From NCBI RefSeq assembly GCF_000710465.2, contig NZ_JAIZ01000470.1, forward strand, positions 1 to 45,587: a DNA stretch of 45,587 nucleotides, read 5' to 3'. The translations under genes were made by a program, and so were the position numbers. Below the pieces are notes generated by a model. That model saw only the letters and a program-made list of their open reading frames with translations, ran no database searches and was not told the DNA's origin. This document shows positions 23,279 to 31,611 of this stretch, piece by piece. Source of the stretch: Kitasatospora sp. MBT63. Lineage in GTDB: Bacteria > Actinomycetota > Actinomycetes > Streptomycetales > Streptomycetaceae. Every line of letters begins with the position of its first letter. The first letter of the stretch is position 1.

Positions 23279-25411
23279 ATGCTTGCTCCGGCTCCCGAGA
23301 GGGACCAGTCCACCCGCCCTGCCCCACCGTCGCCCCCGGCCCGCCGCCACCGGGCGGCGAGCGGTCTGTTCGACCCGAAGCAGCTGGTGATGTCCTTCCC
23401 CGAGGCGCTGCGCAAGCTGCATCCCCGGGTGATGGTCAGGAACCCGGTGATGTTCGTGGTCGAGGTCGGCTCCGCCCTGACCACGCTGTCCGCGATCGTC
23501 TCGCCCAGCGTGTTCTCGTGGCTGATCGGCCTCTGGCTCTGGCTCACCGTGGTGTTCGCCAACCTGGCGGAGGCGGTGGCGGAGGGCCGCGGCAAGGCCC
23601 AGGCGGAGTCCCTGCGCAAGGCCAGGGCCGGGACGGTGGCCCGTCGGCTCCGAACCTGGCGGGTGGGCCTGCGGCAGTTCCGGGAGGAGTCGGTGCCCGC
23701 CGAGAAGCTGGTCCTCCACGACTTCGTGGTGGTCGAGACCGGCGGGACGATCCCCGGTGACGGCGACGTGGTCGACGGCATCGCGGCCGTCGACGAGTCC
23801 GCCATCACGGGCGAGTCCGCCCCCGTGATCCGGGAGGCCGGCGGCGACCGGTGTGCCGTCACCGGCGGCACCAAGGTCCTCTCGGACCGGATCGTCGTGC
23901 GGATCACCTCCAAGCCCGGGCTGACCTTCATCGACCGCATGATCGCCCTGGTGGAGGGCGCCGAGCGGAAGAAGACCCCGAACGAGATCGCCCTCAACCT
24001 GCTGCTCGCCTCCCTCACCGTCATCTTCATCCTCAGCGTGGTCACGCTCCAGCCGCTCGCGATCCACGCCCACGCCGAGCAGAGCACCGCGGTGCTGGTC
24101 GCCCTGCTGGTCGCGCTGATCCCCACCACCATCGGTGCGCTGCTCTCCGCGATCGGCATCGCTGGCATGGACCGCCTCGTCCAGCGGAACGTGCTGGCGA
24201 TGTCCGGCCGGGCGGTGGAGGCGGCCGGCGACGTGGACGTCCTGCTGCTGGACAAGACCGGCACCGTCACCTTCGGCAACCGCCGGGCCGTCCGCCTCCT
24301 CCCGCTCGACGGTGTGGCGGACGGACAGCTCGCCGAGGCGGCTCAGCTGTCCAGCCTCGCCGACGAGACGCCCGAGGGCCGCTCGGTCGTGGTCCTCGCC
24401 GAGGAGCGGTACGGGCTGCGCGCCCGCGCCGAGGGCGAGCTCGGGCAGCTGGAGTTCGTCCCCTTCACCGCGCAGACCCGGATGAGCGGCGTCGACCTCA
24501 CCTGGCCCGGCAGCCCGGCGATCCTGGTCCGCAAGGGAGCCGCGGCCGCGGTCACGGCCTGGGTGTACGACCACGGCGGCCTGGTCCCGCCGCAGGCCTT
24601 CGAGGTCGTCGACGCGATCGCCTCGGGCGGCGGGACTCCGCTGCTGGTCGCGGTCCACGACCGGCACGGCGCCCGGGCACTGGGCGTGATCCACCTCAAG
24701 GACGTGGTCAAGGAGGGCATCGCCGAGCGCTTCGCGGAACTGCGGCGGATGGGCATCCGGACGGTCATGGTCACGGGCGACAACCCGCTGACGGCTCGTG
24801 CCATCGCCACCGAGGCCGGGGTGGACGACTTCCTCGCCGAGGCCACCCCCGAGGACAAGCTGGCGCTGATCAGGCAGGAGCAGGCCGGCGGCAGACTGGT
24901 CGCGATGACCGGCGACGGCACCAACGACGCGCCCGCGCTGGCCCAGGCCGATGTCGGGGTGGCGATGAACACCGGGACCTCGGCCGCGAAGGAGGCCGGG
25001 AACATGGTGGACCTGGACTCCAACCCGACCAAGCTGATCGAGATCGTCGAGATCGGCAAGCAACTGCTCATCACCCGCGGCGCGTTGACCACCTTCTCGA
25101 TCGCCAACGACGTCGCCAAGTACTTCGCGATCATCCCGGCCATGTTCGCCGGTGTGTACCCGGGCCTGCGCCACCTCAACATCATGGGCCTGCACAGCCC
25201 GACCTCGGCGATCACCTCGGCGATCGTCTTCAACGCGTTGATCATCGTCGCGCTGATCCCGCTCGCCCTGCGCGGCGTGCGCTACCGGCCTTCGTCCGCC
25301 TCCGAGCTGCTCGGACGCAACCTGCGGATCTACGGACTCGGCGGACTGGTGCTGCCCTTCCTCGGCATCAAGGTCATCGACCTGCTGGTCCAGTTCGTCC
25401 CCGGCCTGTGA
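23279..25411 (+). CDS. orphan second KdpB-type K+-transporting P-type ATPase subunit
   Basis: The 710-aa protein aligns by eye along its whole length with the kdpB product at 33606. It has the actuator motif [10 protein letters not shown], the phosphorylation site D-K-T-G-T near residue 325, the nucleotide-binding region, the hinge [10 protein letters not shown] and the membrane Asp/Lys pair in A-N-D-V-A-K-Y-F. Nothing essential is missing, so it should be active. KdpB normally works only with KdpA (channel), KdpC and KdpF, and none of these is next to this copy. It may replace KdpB in the downstream complex under other conditions, or serve an unknown partner. It has its own phased element, and a DUF4118-like membrane gene follows. 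Confidence 0.9.
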   Translation: MLAPAPERDQSTRPAPPSPPARRHRAASGLFDPKQLVMSFPEALRKLHPRVMVRNPVMFVVEVGSALTTLSAIVSPSVFSWLIGLWLWLTVVFANLAEAVAEGRGKAQAESLRKARAGTVARRLRTWRVGLRQFREESVPAEKLVLHDFVVVETGGTIPGDGDVVDGIAAVDESAITGESAPVIREAGGDRCAVTGGTKVLSDRIVVRITSKPGLTFIDRMIALVEGAERKKTPNEIALNLLLASLTVIFILSVVTLQPLAIHAHAEQSTAVLVALLVALIPTTIGALLSAIGIAGMDRLVQRNVLAMSGRAVEAAGDVDVLLLDKTGTVTFGNRRAVRLLPLDGVADGQLAEAAQLSSLADETPEGRSVVVLAEERYGLRARAEGELGQLEFVPFTAQTRMSGVDLTWPGSPAILVRKGAAAAVTAWVYDHGGLVPPQAFEVVDAIASGGGTPLLVAVHDRHGARALGVIHLKDVVKEGIAERFAELRRMGIRTVMVTGDNPLTARAIATEAGVDDFLAEATPEDKLALIRQEQAGGRLVAMTGDGTNDAPALAQADVGVAMNTGTSAAKEAGNMVDLDSNPTKLIEIVEIGKQLLITRGALTTFSIANDVAKYFAIIPAMFAGVYPGLRHLNIMGLHSPTSAITSAIVFNALIIVALIPLALRGVRYRPSSASELLGRNLRIYGLGGLVLPFLGIKVIDLLVQFVPGL
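25100..25225 (+). repeat. 126-bp segment identical to 35400-35525 (kdpB paralogues)
   Basis: Within two otherwise diverged kdpB genes, this block over the last membrane helices is the same at every base, including all third codon positions. Sequence on both sides differs at scattered sites. Confidence 0.85.
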
Positions 25412-25442
25412 CGCGGCGGTCCCGCTGCCGCCCCGCGCCCCG

Positions 25443-25523
25443 TCAGGGACGCGCTGGAATCCCCGTCCCGGCCATCAGGGAACCGTCAACGAAGGGTGGC
25501 ACGCGTCGGCACGTGGGTTTGGC
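25443..25523 (+). promoter_or_regulatory. phased half-site element upstream of the DUF4118-like gene
   Basis: TCAGGG (25443), CTGGAA (25454, weak), TCAGGG (25475) and TCAACG (25486) keep offsets 0, 11, 32 and 43; CGGCAC and TTTGGC occupy 64 and 75. It lies between the kdpB-like stop and the ATG at 25531. Confidence 0.65.
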
Positions 25524-25530
25524 TTCGGTC

Positions 25531-25962
25531 ATGAGGCTCTATCACTCCCGCCCGGGCCGCTCCACCTTCCGGCCGGTGGTGGACCGCCTGGCGGTCAGCA
25601 TGTCGGGCGCCGTCGCGCTGGTGGCCTGCGCCCTGATGACGCTCGCCCTGTCCGTGGTCGGGGAGCGGCACCCCACCGGGTTCGCGCTCGGCGCCTTCGC
25701 CGCCCTGTGCGCCGTCCTCGGTGTGGTCTCCCGTCCCGTGGCGGCGCCGCTGGTCGCGGGGGCGGGCTGGCTGTTCTTCAACGGCTTCGTCGTCCACCGC
25801 TTCGCGACGCTGGAGTGGGCCGGCGCCGGTGTCGAAGGCACCCGCTTCGGCGTGTTCGCCGCGGCGGCGCTGGCCGCCTCGCTGCCCGCCGCCTGGCCGC
25901 GGCACCGGGTCCGCACAGCGGTGCTGGCCGTGCCGGTCGGCGTGCCGAGGCCGAAGGGCTGA
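25531..25962 (+). CDS. DUF4118-like membrane protein (KdpD membrane-domain relative)
   Basis: The 143-aa protein has four hydrophobic segments (about residues 22-44, 50-65, 67-82, 105-122). The stretch G-A-G-W-L-F-F-N-G-F-V followed by R-F-A-T-L-E-W-A-G recalls the DUF4118 membrane region of KdpD sensor kinases (compare L-L-N-Y-Y-F-I-P-P-V-H-T-F in KdpD here), so it may be a free-standing membrane sensor unit. There is no kinase or Usp domain. The ribosome site at ATG 25531 is weak, and the start may lie a few codons upstream. A phased element separates it from the orphan kdpB, so it can be transcribed alone. Confidence 0.65.
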   Translation: MRLYHSRPGRSTFRPVVDRLAVSMSGAVALVACALMTLALSVVGERHPTGFALGAFAALCAVLGVVSRPVAAPLVAGAGWLFFNGFVVHRFATLEWAGAGVEGTRFGVFAAAALAASLPAAWPRHRVRTAVLAVPVGVPRPKG

Positions 25963-25969
25963 CGGTGCA

Positions 25970-25986
25970 TCAAGGATGCGTCAGAG
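25970..25986 (+). promoter_or_regulatory. two-half-site copy of the phased element
   Basis: TCAAGG (25970) and TCAGAG (25981) are 11 bp apart, starting a few bases after the DUF4118-like stop. No convincing third or fourth position follows. It precedes the 30-codon ORF at 26028 and the SDR gene. Confidence 0.5.
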
Positions 25987-26027
25987 CGGGCGGGCCGGCC
26001 TTGCCCGCCCGGAGCAGGGGCATTTGA

Positions 26028-26120
26028 ATGAACGTCATGAACCGCCCGACACGCCACCACGACCGCCCGCCGCATCTGCGGGCGCCGGCCACTGTCGCGC
26101 TCATCCCCGCCGTCCGGTAG
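26028..26120 (+). CDS. possible 30-aa leader or microprotein
   Basis: ATG 26028 has GGAGCAGGGG ahead and reads M-N-V-M-N-R-P-T-R-H-H-D to a TAG at 26118. It is His/Pro/Arg-rich with no membrane helix. Its place right after a half-site pair suggests a transcribed leader, but such short frames occur by chance. The DNA from 26121 to 26313 holds nothing I can identify. Confidence 0.25.
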   Translation: MNVMNRPTRHHDRPPHLRAPATVALIPAVR

Positions 26121-26313
26121 CCCTGCCTCCCCGCAGCCGACCCGGCCGCGGCGCGGGCGGGCCACCGATGTCCGCCCGCGCCGTCCCCGTCGGGCCACCG
26201 CTTCCGGCGCGGGCCCGACGGCTCAGTCGCAGTACACCTCCCGCACTCCCGGTCCCCGGTGGCGCATGCCCGCGTCCGGCGCCCGGGAGTGCCTCGCAAC
26301 CCTTGGATGGGTC

Positions 26314-27153
26314 ATGTCCGCAGTCCTTTCCGCACTCCCCCAGCCTCCGGCCGGGGGTGCCCCCGTCGCCCTGGTCACCGGGGCCTCCTCCGGCATCGGC
26401 TGGGAGACCGCCCGGCTGCTCGCCGCCCACGGCGCCACGGTCATCGTGCACGCCCGTACCGCCGACGAGGGCGAGCGCGCCCTGGACCGGCTGGTCGACG
26501 CGGGCGCCTCCCGCGACCAACTCGTCATGCTCGCGGCCGACTTCACGCGCTTCGCGGACGTCGCCGTGCTCGCCGGCACCGTCACGACCGCGTTCCCGGC
26601 CCTCGACCTGCTGGTCAACAACGCCGCGGTGATGGCGCCCGAGCGCTGCACCCTCACCGAGGACGGCCACGAAATCTCGCTCCAGGTGAACTTCCTGGCC
26701 GCGCACCTGCTCGCCAAGCTGCTCCGGGCGCCGCTCTCGGCGGCCGGCGGAGCGCGGATCGTCAACGTCTCCTCCTCCCTGCACCGCACCGCGTCGATGA
26801 ACTGGAACGACCCCAACCGGGTCAAGAAGTACTCCAGGGTCGCCGCGTACGCGCAGTCCCAGCTCGCGCTGACCATGGGCACCCGCGAGATGGCCCCGGA
26901 GGGTTCCGGCATCACGGCCGTCAGTGTCAACCCGGGCCTGTGCGACACCGCCCTGCTGCCGCTGTACGGGCGGGTCGGCGCCCCGGCCGCCGAGGGCGCG
27001 GCGGCGGTCGTGAAGCTCTGCCTGCCGGACTTCCGCCTCACCAACGGCGCGTACTACGACGGCGGCGACATCGCCCCGGCCGCCCTGGTGGCCACCGAGG
27101 AGCGCTCGCTGCGCCGCCTGGTCAAGCTCGCCGACCGGCTCGTCAGCCGGTAG
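26314..27153 (+). CDS. short-chain dehydrogenase/reductase with altered catalytic Lys
   Basis: The 279-aa protein has the classical SDR cofactor motif T-G-A-S-S-G-I-G near residue 26, N-N-A-A-V, the catalytic Ser in V-N-V-S-S-S and the catalytic Tyr at residue 179. The residue four places on, Lys in nearly all active SDRs, is Gln at 183 (Y-A-Q-S-Q). AAG to CAG is a single-base change. The rest resembles retinol-dehydrogenase-like SDRs. It may bind cofactor without normal reductase activity, or use another proton relay. The start ATG 26314 has only a weak ribosome site. A 15-bp hairpin follows, so this is the end of a transcript. Confidence 0.85.
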   Translation: MSAVLSALPQPPAGGAPVALVTGASSGIGWETARLLAAHGATVIVHARTADEGERALDRLVDAGASRDQLVMLAADFTRFADVAVLAGTVTTAFPALDLLVNNAAVMAPERCTLTEDGHEISLQVNFLAAHLLAKLLRAPLSAAGGARIVNVSSSLHRTASMNWNDPNRVKKYSRVAAYAQSQLALTMGTREMAPEGSGITAVSVNPGLCDTALLPLYGRVGAPAAEGAAAVVKLCLPDFRLTNGAYYDGGDIAPAALVATEERSLRRLVKLADRLVSR

Positions 27154-27206
27154 TTCCAAGATCCACCCGGTGCCGTGTGCCACCGGCATCGGGTGCCCGG
27201 GAAAGT

Positions 27207-27265
27207 CGCTGCCCCGGGGCGCTGTCCGTTCACGGCCGCAAGGCCGACGGCGCCCCGGGGCAGCG
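27207..27265 (+). terminator. long nested hairpin after the SDR gene
   Basis: A 15-bp perfect stem (CGCTGCCCCGGGGCG at 27207-27221 with its complement at 27251-27265) encloses a second hairpin, GGCC-GCAA-GGCC, with a GNRA-type loop. It separates the SDR gene from the next promoter, whose element begins 16 bp later. Confidence 0.8.
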
Positions 27266-27280
27266 GCGCACCCGGGCGTG

Positions 27281-27329
27281 TCAAGACCGTGTCAGGGGCC
27301 CGCTCGCGGGCGTCAGGGTCGCGTATGGG
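27281..27329 (+). promoter_or_regulatory. phased half-site element upstream of KimA-like permease 1
   Basis: TCAAGA (27281), TCAGGG (27292), TCAGGG (27313) and TATGGG (27324) stand at offsets 0, 11, 32 and 43. Here the TA-rich hexamer is at position 43 rather than 32. The permease start is 74 bp further on. Confidence 0.75.
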
Positions 27330-27361
27330 CCGATGGAGGCGGCGTCCCGGGTGGGACAGCA

Positions 27362-27387
27362 TCCGTGGAGCACATTCGATCCACGGA
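27362..27387 (+). promoter_or_regulatory. hairpin overlapping the ribosome site of KimA-like permease 1
   Basis: TCCGTGGA (27362-27369) can pair with TCCACGGA (27380-27387), leaving a 10-nt loop. The second arm contains the first bases of the GGAGG ribosome site (27385-27389), and ATTCGAT occurs in the loop and again just before the ATG. The fold could mask translation initiation. Confidence 0.45.
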
Positions 27388-27397
27388 GGTTCATTCG

Positions 27398-29275
27398 ATG
27401 TCCGGTGCCACCGATGCGCAGCAGTCGGCCATAGCCGTCGGCGGGGAGGAACCGCCCGATACCGGCGGCCGGCCCGAGCAGCAGCCCGAGCAGCAGCGCG
27501 ACAAGCTGACCGCGCTGGGCGGCCTCGCGGCGCTCTCGCTCGACGCGATGGCCTCCGTCGCCTACGGTCCCGAGTCGATCGTCCTGGTGCTGGCCGCCGC
27601 GGGCGGGTACGGCCTCGGCTTCACCCTCCCCGTCACCGCCGCCATCGCCGTACTGCTGGCGGTCCTGGTGGCCTCGTACCGCCAGGTGATCGCGGCGTTC
27701 CCGGACGGCGGCGGCTCGTACGCGGTCGCCAAGGCGCACCTGGGCCGGCGGGCCGCGCTGACCGCCGCCGCCTCGCTGGTGATCGACTACATCCTGAACG
27801 TCGCGGTCTCCGTCACCGCCGGCGTGGCCGCGCTGACCTCGGCCGTGCCGGGCCTCTACGACGACCGGGTCTGGCTCTGCCTGGGTGTCCTCGCCCTGGT
27901 CACCGCCGTCAACCTGCGCGGCATCGCCGAATCGGCCCGCTGGTTCATGGCGCCGACGGCCGTCTTCGTGCTCTCGATCCTGGCGATCATCGTCGTCGGC
28001 CTGTTCCGGGACGCGCCCGCCAGCACCGAGGCCGCCGCCGGGCACGCCTCCGCGCTGGCCGGGAGCGCCACCACGGTCGGTGCGCTGCTGCTGCTCAAGG
28101 CCTTCGCCGCCGGCTGCTCGGCGCTGACCGGGGTGGAGGCGGTGGCCAACGCCGTCCCGTCCTTCCGGACACCGCGGGTCAGGCGCGCCCAGCACACCGA
28201 GGTCGCGCTCGGCGCGCTGCTCGGCGTGATGCTGATCGGCCTGGCCGTCCTGATCGGCCGCTTCCACCTGCAGCCGGTCGAGGGCGTCACCGTGCTCGCG
28301 CAGCTCGCGGACGCCTCGCTCGGCCACGGCTTCGGCTTCTACCTCGTCCAGCTCGCCACCGTGATCCTGCTCGGACTGGCGGCCAACACCTCGTTCGGCG
28401 GTCTGCCGGTGCTGATGCGCCTGCTCGCCCGCGACAACCACCTGCCGCACGTCTTCGCCCTGCGCGCCGACCACCAGGTGCACCGGCACGGGGTGATCTT
28501 CCTCGCCGTGGTGTCGGGCGCCCTGCTGGTCGGCTCGGGCGGCGACGTCAACAGCCTGGTCCCGCTGTTCGCCATCGGGGTCTTCGTCGGCTTCACCATC
28601 TGCCAGGTCGGCATGGTCAGGCACTGGAACCGGGAACGCGGCGCGGGCTGGCGGGGCAAGGCACTGCTGAACGGCTTCGGCGCCCTGCTCACCGGTGTCG
28701 CCACCCTGGTGGTCACCGGCACCAAGTTCACCGAGGGCGCCTGGGGCATCTGCCTGGCGCTGCCGCTGCTGGTCCTGCTGTTCGAGCTGATCCACCGCAC
28801 CTACGTCCGGATCGGCGCCCGGCTGGAGGTCGGCCAGGTGCCCGGCCCGGTCACCCGGCAGCGCTCGCTGGTCGTCGTCCCGGTGCACGCCATCACCCGC
28901 CTGACCCGCGACGCACTGAGCGCCGCGGTCTCGCTCGGCGACGAGGTGCTCGCCGTCACCGTGGTGCACACCGCGCCCGACCCGGAGGACCGCACGGCCG
29001 CCGAGGCGCTGCGCCGGGACTGGGAGCTGTGGCGGCCCGGTGTCCCGCTGATCGAGGTCCCCGACGCCCACCGCCGGCTCGGCCGGCCGATCGCGGCCTT
29101 CGTGGGCGAGCTCGCCGCCGAGCACGCCTACGACCGGATCACCGTGCTGATCCCCGAGGTGGAGCCGGCCAGGCTGTGGCAGCGGGCCCTGCAGAACCAG
29201 CGCGGCGCGGTGATCGACCGCGCGCTGCGCCGGCACAGCGACGCGGTGGTCTGCCGGCTTCGGCTGCGGATGTAG
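27398..29275 (+). CDS. KimA-like APC permease with Usp-like cytoplasmic tail, copy 1
   Basis: The 625-aa protein starts at an ATG 8 bp after GGAGG. A polar N-terminus of about 35 residues is followed by about 12 membrane helices beginning L-A-A-L-S-L-D-A-M-A-S-V-A-Y-G-P-E and including A-A-F-P-D-G-G-G-S-Y and G-C-S-A-L-T-G-V-E-A. A soluble tail from about residue 480 (S-L-V-V-V-P-V-H-A-I; D-R-I-T-V-L-I-P-E) has a Usp-like alternating pattern. This is the architecture of KimA, the Bacillus proton-coupled K+ importer (about 607 aa) gated by c-di-AMP through its tail. I infer K+ uptake; an amino-acid substrate remains possible. A phased element and an inhibitory-looking leader hairpin precede it. 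Confidence 0.8.
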   Translation: MSGATDAQQSAIAVGGEEPPDTGGRPEQQPEQQRDKLTALGGLAALSLDAMASVAYGPESIVLVLAAAGGYGLGFTLPVTAAIAVLLAVLVASYRQVIAAFPDGGGSYAVAKAHLGRRAALTAAASLVIDYILNVAVSVTAGVAALTSAVPGLYDDRVWLCLGVLALVTAVNLRGIAESARWFMAPTAVFVLSILAIIVVGLFRDAPASTEAAAGHASALAGSATTVGALLLLKAFAAGCSALTGVEAVANAVPSFRTPRVRRAQHTEVALGALLGVMLIGLAVLIGRFHLQPVEGVTVLAQLADASLGHGFGFYLVQLATVILLGLAANTSFGGLPVLMRLLARDNHLPHVFALRADHQVHRHGVIFLAVVSGALLVGSGGDVNSLVPLFAIGVFVGFTICQVGMVRHWNRERGAGWRGKALLNGFGALLTGVATLVVTGTKFTEGAWGICLALPLLVLLFELIHRTYVRIGARLEVGQVPGPVTRQRSLVVVPVHAITRLTRDALSAAVSLGDEVLAVTVVHTAPDPEDRTAAEALRRDWELWRPGVPLIEVPDAHRRLGRPIAAFVGELAAEHAYDRITVLIPEVEPARLWQRALQNQRGAVIDRALRRHSDAVVCRLRLRM

Positions 29276-29334
29276 GACCGCCAGGCGGGGTGGTTTGCCC
29301 GATTTCATGAGGTATGGACGATCCGATCGGCATA

Positions 29335-29374
29335 TCTTGACGATCCCTTAACGGCGCCCTTGACGCCCCCGATA
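29335..29374 (-). promoter_or_regulatory. reversed phased element upstream of KimA-like permease 2
   Basis: On the minus strand: TATCGG (29374-29369), TCAAGG (29363-29358), TTAAGG (29351-29346) and TCAAGA (29340-29335), with steps of 11, 12 and 11. The gene it precedes is on the plus strand, so the sites face away from it, and the 21-bp step of other copies is missing. Confidence 0.55.
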
Positions 29375-29459
29375 CGCTCCGGTAGCGCACCCAGGTCAAC
29401 CCCTCTGACCTGCGGAGACGTCAAGCGCCGTGGGTGTGCCGGGGGCGTTTCGGGCGGCC

Positions 29460-29487
29460 TTGCCGCCACGCCCGGGAGCCCTACGCT
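29460..29487 (+). promoter_or_regulatory. candidate promoter for a leaderless mRNA of KimA-like permease 2
   Basis: TTGCCG (29460-29465) and TACGCT (29482-29487) are 16 bp apart and resemble -35 and -10 boxes. The GTG start at 29495 begins 7 bp after the -10 box, just where transcription should start. No ribosome site is seen before the GTG. Confidence 0.5.
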
Positions 29488-29494
29488 CGCCCGT

Positions 29495-31522
29495 GTGTTC
29501 AATCTGCCCCAGGCGCTGAAGCGCCTCGTCATCGGCCGGGCCATGCGCAGCGAGGAGCTGGGCGAGACCCTGCTCCCGAAGCGGCTGGCCCTGCCGATCT
29601 TCGCGTCCGACCCGCTCTCCTCGGTGGCCTACGCCACCCAGGAGATCCTGCTGGTGCTCACCGTCGGCGGCACCGCGTTCCTCTACCTCACCCCGTGGGT
29701 CGCGGCGGGCGTGGTGGCGCTGATGGTCGTCGTCGTCGCCTCGTACCGGCAGGTCGTGCATGCCTACCCGAGCGGCGGCGGCTCGTACGAGGTGGTGTCC
29801 CGCAACCTCGGCCCGAACTCCGGGCTGGTGGTCGCCGCCTCGCTGCTCGTCGACTACGTGATGACGGTCGCGGTGTCGGTCGCCTCCGGGGTGGACAACA
29901 TCATCTCGGCGTTCAACGGCCTGGCCGACTACCGGGTGGCCATGGCGGTCGGATTCGTGGCCCTGCTGATGGCGATGAACCTGCGGGGCGTCCGGGAGTC
30001 GGGCAACGCCTTCGCGGCCCCCACCTACCTGTTCATCGGCGCGATGCTGCTGATGATCGCCACCGGGCTGGTCCGGATGGTGTTCGGCGACACCCCCGTG
30101 GCCGAGAGCGCGGCGTTCGGGATCGCCCCCGAGCACGGCGGCGACACACTGGCCGGCCTCGGTCTGCTGATCCTGGGCCTGCGGGCGTTCGCCTCGGGCT
30201 GCACGGCGCTGACCGGCGTAGAGGCGATCTCCAACGGCGTGCCCGCGTTCCGGGCGCCCAAGTCGCGCAACGCGGCGACCACGATGGCGGTGATGGGCAT
30301 CACCGCGGTGGTGATGTTCGTCGGCGTCACCGCGCTCGCCCTGATCGCCAAGGTCCACTACGTCGACGACGCCTGCCAGCTGACCGGCCTCGCCGGGGAC
30401 TGCGCGACGTACAGCCAGCAGACCGTGATCGCCCAGCTCGCTGCCTCGGTCTTCGGCGGCAGCGACAGCATCCTGTTCTACGTGGTCCAGGCCGCCACCG
30501 CGCTGGTGCTGATCCTGGCCGCCAACACGGCCTTCAACGGCTTCCCGCTGCTGGCCTCGATCCTGGCCGAACACCGCTACCTGCCCCGGCAGATGCACAC
30601 CCGCGGCGACCGGCTGGCCTTCTCCAACGGCATCATCGCGCTCGCCGTGGTCGCCGGCGGCCTGCTGTGGCTCTACGACGCCGACGTCACCAGCCTGATC
30701 CACCTGTACATCCTCGGCGTCTTCACCTCCTTCACGCTGTCCCAGATCGGCATGGTCAAGCACTGGAACCGGGTGCTGGCCGGCGAGGGCGACGGCGCGG
30801 TGCGCGGCGCCGCGCAGCGCTCCCGGGTGATCAACGGGCTCGGCGCGGTCACCACCGCCCTGGTGCTGGTGATCGTGCTGGCCACCAAGTTCACCCAGGG
30901 TGCCTGGCTGGCGGTGGTCGCCGCGATCGTGCTGTGGCTGATGATGCGCGGCATCCGGCGGCACTACGACGCCGTCGCCTCGGAGCTTGCGGTGGAGGAC
31001 CCGAACGCCGAGTCGGTGCGCCCGTCCCGGGTGCACGGCATCGTGCTGGTCTCCAAGCTGCACAAGCCCACCCTGCGGGCGCTGGGCTACGCCGAGGCGT
31101 TCCGCCCGGACACCCTGGAGGCGGTCACCGTCGAGGTCGAGAAGGACGCCACCGCCGACCTGCGCGCCCAGTGGGACGCGTACGAGGTCCAGGTCCCGCT
31201 GAAGGTGCTGGACTCGCCGTACCGCGAGATCACCAAGCCGGTGGTCTCCTACGTCCGCACGGTGCGCCGCACCAGCCCCCGCGACGCGGTCGCGGTGTTC
31301 ATCCCGGAGTACGTGGTGGGGCACTGGTGGGAGCACCTGCTGCACAACCAGTCCGCGCTGTGGCTGAAGAGCCGGCTGCTCTTCACACCCGGTGTGATGG
31401 TGATCAGCGTGCCCTGGCAGCTCGCCTCCGCGCCGCGCGCCGACCACCCCGCCCGCCGCGCCCCCGGCGCCGTCCGCAGGGGCGAGCCGGCCCGCTCCGG
31501 GTCCGTCACCGAGAAGGTCTGA
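29495..31522 (+). CDS. KimA-like APC permease with cytoplasmic tail, copy 2
   Basis: The 675-aa protein starts at GTG 29495 (M-F-N-L-P-Q-A-L-K-R-L). It has a basic amphipathic start, then about 12 membrane helices with F-A-S-D-P-L-S-S-V-A-Y-A-T-Q-E, H-A-Y-P-S-G-G-G-S-Y and G-C-T-A-L-T-G-V-E-A-I. The tail of about 160 residues contains H-G-I-V-L-V-S-K-L-H-K-P and V-A-V-F-I-P-E-Y-V-V-G. The S-S-V-A-Y-A-T-Q-E motif and tail are close to characterised KimA K+/H+ symporters, so it is the better KimA candidate of the pair. It shares W-N-R, T-K-F-T-x-G-A-W and the tail layout with copy 1. The frame continues upstream to 29360, but the leaderless promoter supports 29495. Confidence 0.82.
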   Translation: MFNLPQALKRLVIGRAMRSEELGETLLPKRLALPIFASDPLSSVAYATQEILLVLTVGGTAFLYLTPWVAAGVVALMVVVVASYRQVVHAYPSGGGSYEVVSRNLGPNSGLVVAASLLVDYVMTVAVSVASGVDNIISAFNGLADYRVAMAVGFVALLMAMNLRGVRESGNAFAAPTYLFIGAMLLMIATGLVRMVFGDTPVAESAAFGIAPEHGGDTLAGLGLLILGLRAFASGCTALTGVEAISNGVPAFRAPKSRNAATTMAVMGITAVVMFVGVTALALIAKVHYVDDACQLTGLAGDCATYSQQTVIAQLAASVFGGSDSILFYVVQAATALVLILAANTAFNGFPLLASILAEHRYLPRQMHTRGDRLAFSNGIIALAVVAGGLLWLYDADVTSLIHLYILGVFTSFTLSQIGMVKHWNRVLAGEGDGAVRGAAQRSRVINGLGAVTTALVLVIVLATKFTQGAWLAVVAAIVLWLMMRGIRRHYDAVASELAVEDPNAESVRPSRVHGIVLVSKLHKPTLRALGYAEAFRPDTLEAVTVEVEKDATADLRAQWDAYEVQVPLKVLDSPYREITKPVVSYVRTVRRTSPRDAVAVFIPEYVVGHWWEHLLHNQSALWLKSRLLFTPGVMVISVPWQLASAPRADHPARRAPGAVRRGEPARSGSVTEKV

Positions 31523-31532
31523 CCCCCTGAAC

Positions 31533-31567
31533 GCCGGCCCCGGACAGCACCGCTGCCCGGGGCCGGC
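31533..31567 (+). terminator. hairpin after KimA-like permease 2
   Basis: An 11-bp perfect stem (GCCGGCCCCGG at 31533-31543 with its complement at 31557-31567) and a 13-nt loop start 10 bp after the stop codon. Confidence 0.75.
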
Positions 31568-31611
31568 GGCACGTTCCGGCCAGATCGGGGCCGACCGGTG
31601 TAGGACGGGCG

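Noticed and set aside
24690-24725. Two CAAGG-type matches inside the orphan kdpB gene (CTCAAGGACGTGGTCAAGGAGG)
   Set aside because: They encode the conserved H-L-K-D-V-V-K-E segment, also present in the other kdpB gene, and are not part of the 0/11/32/43 pattern.
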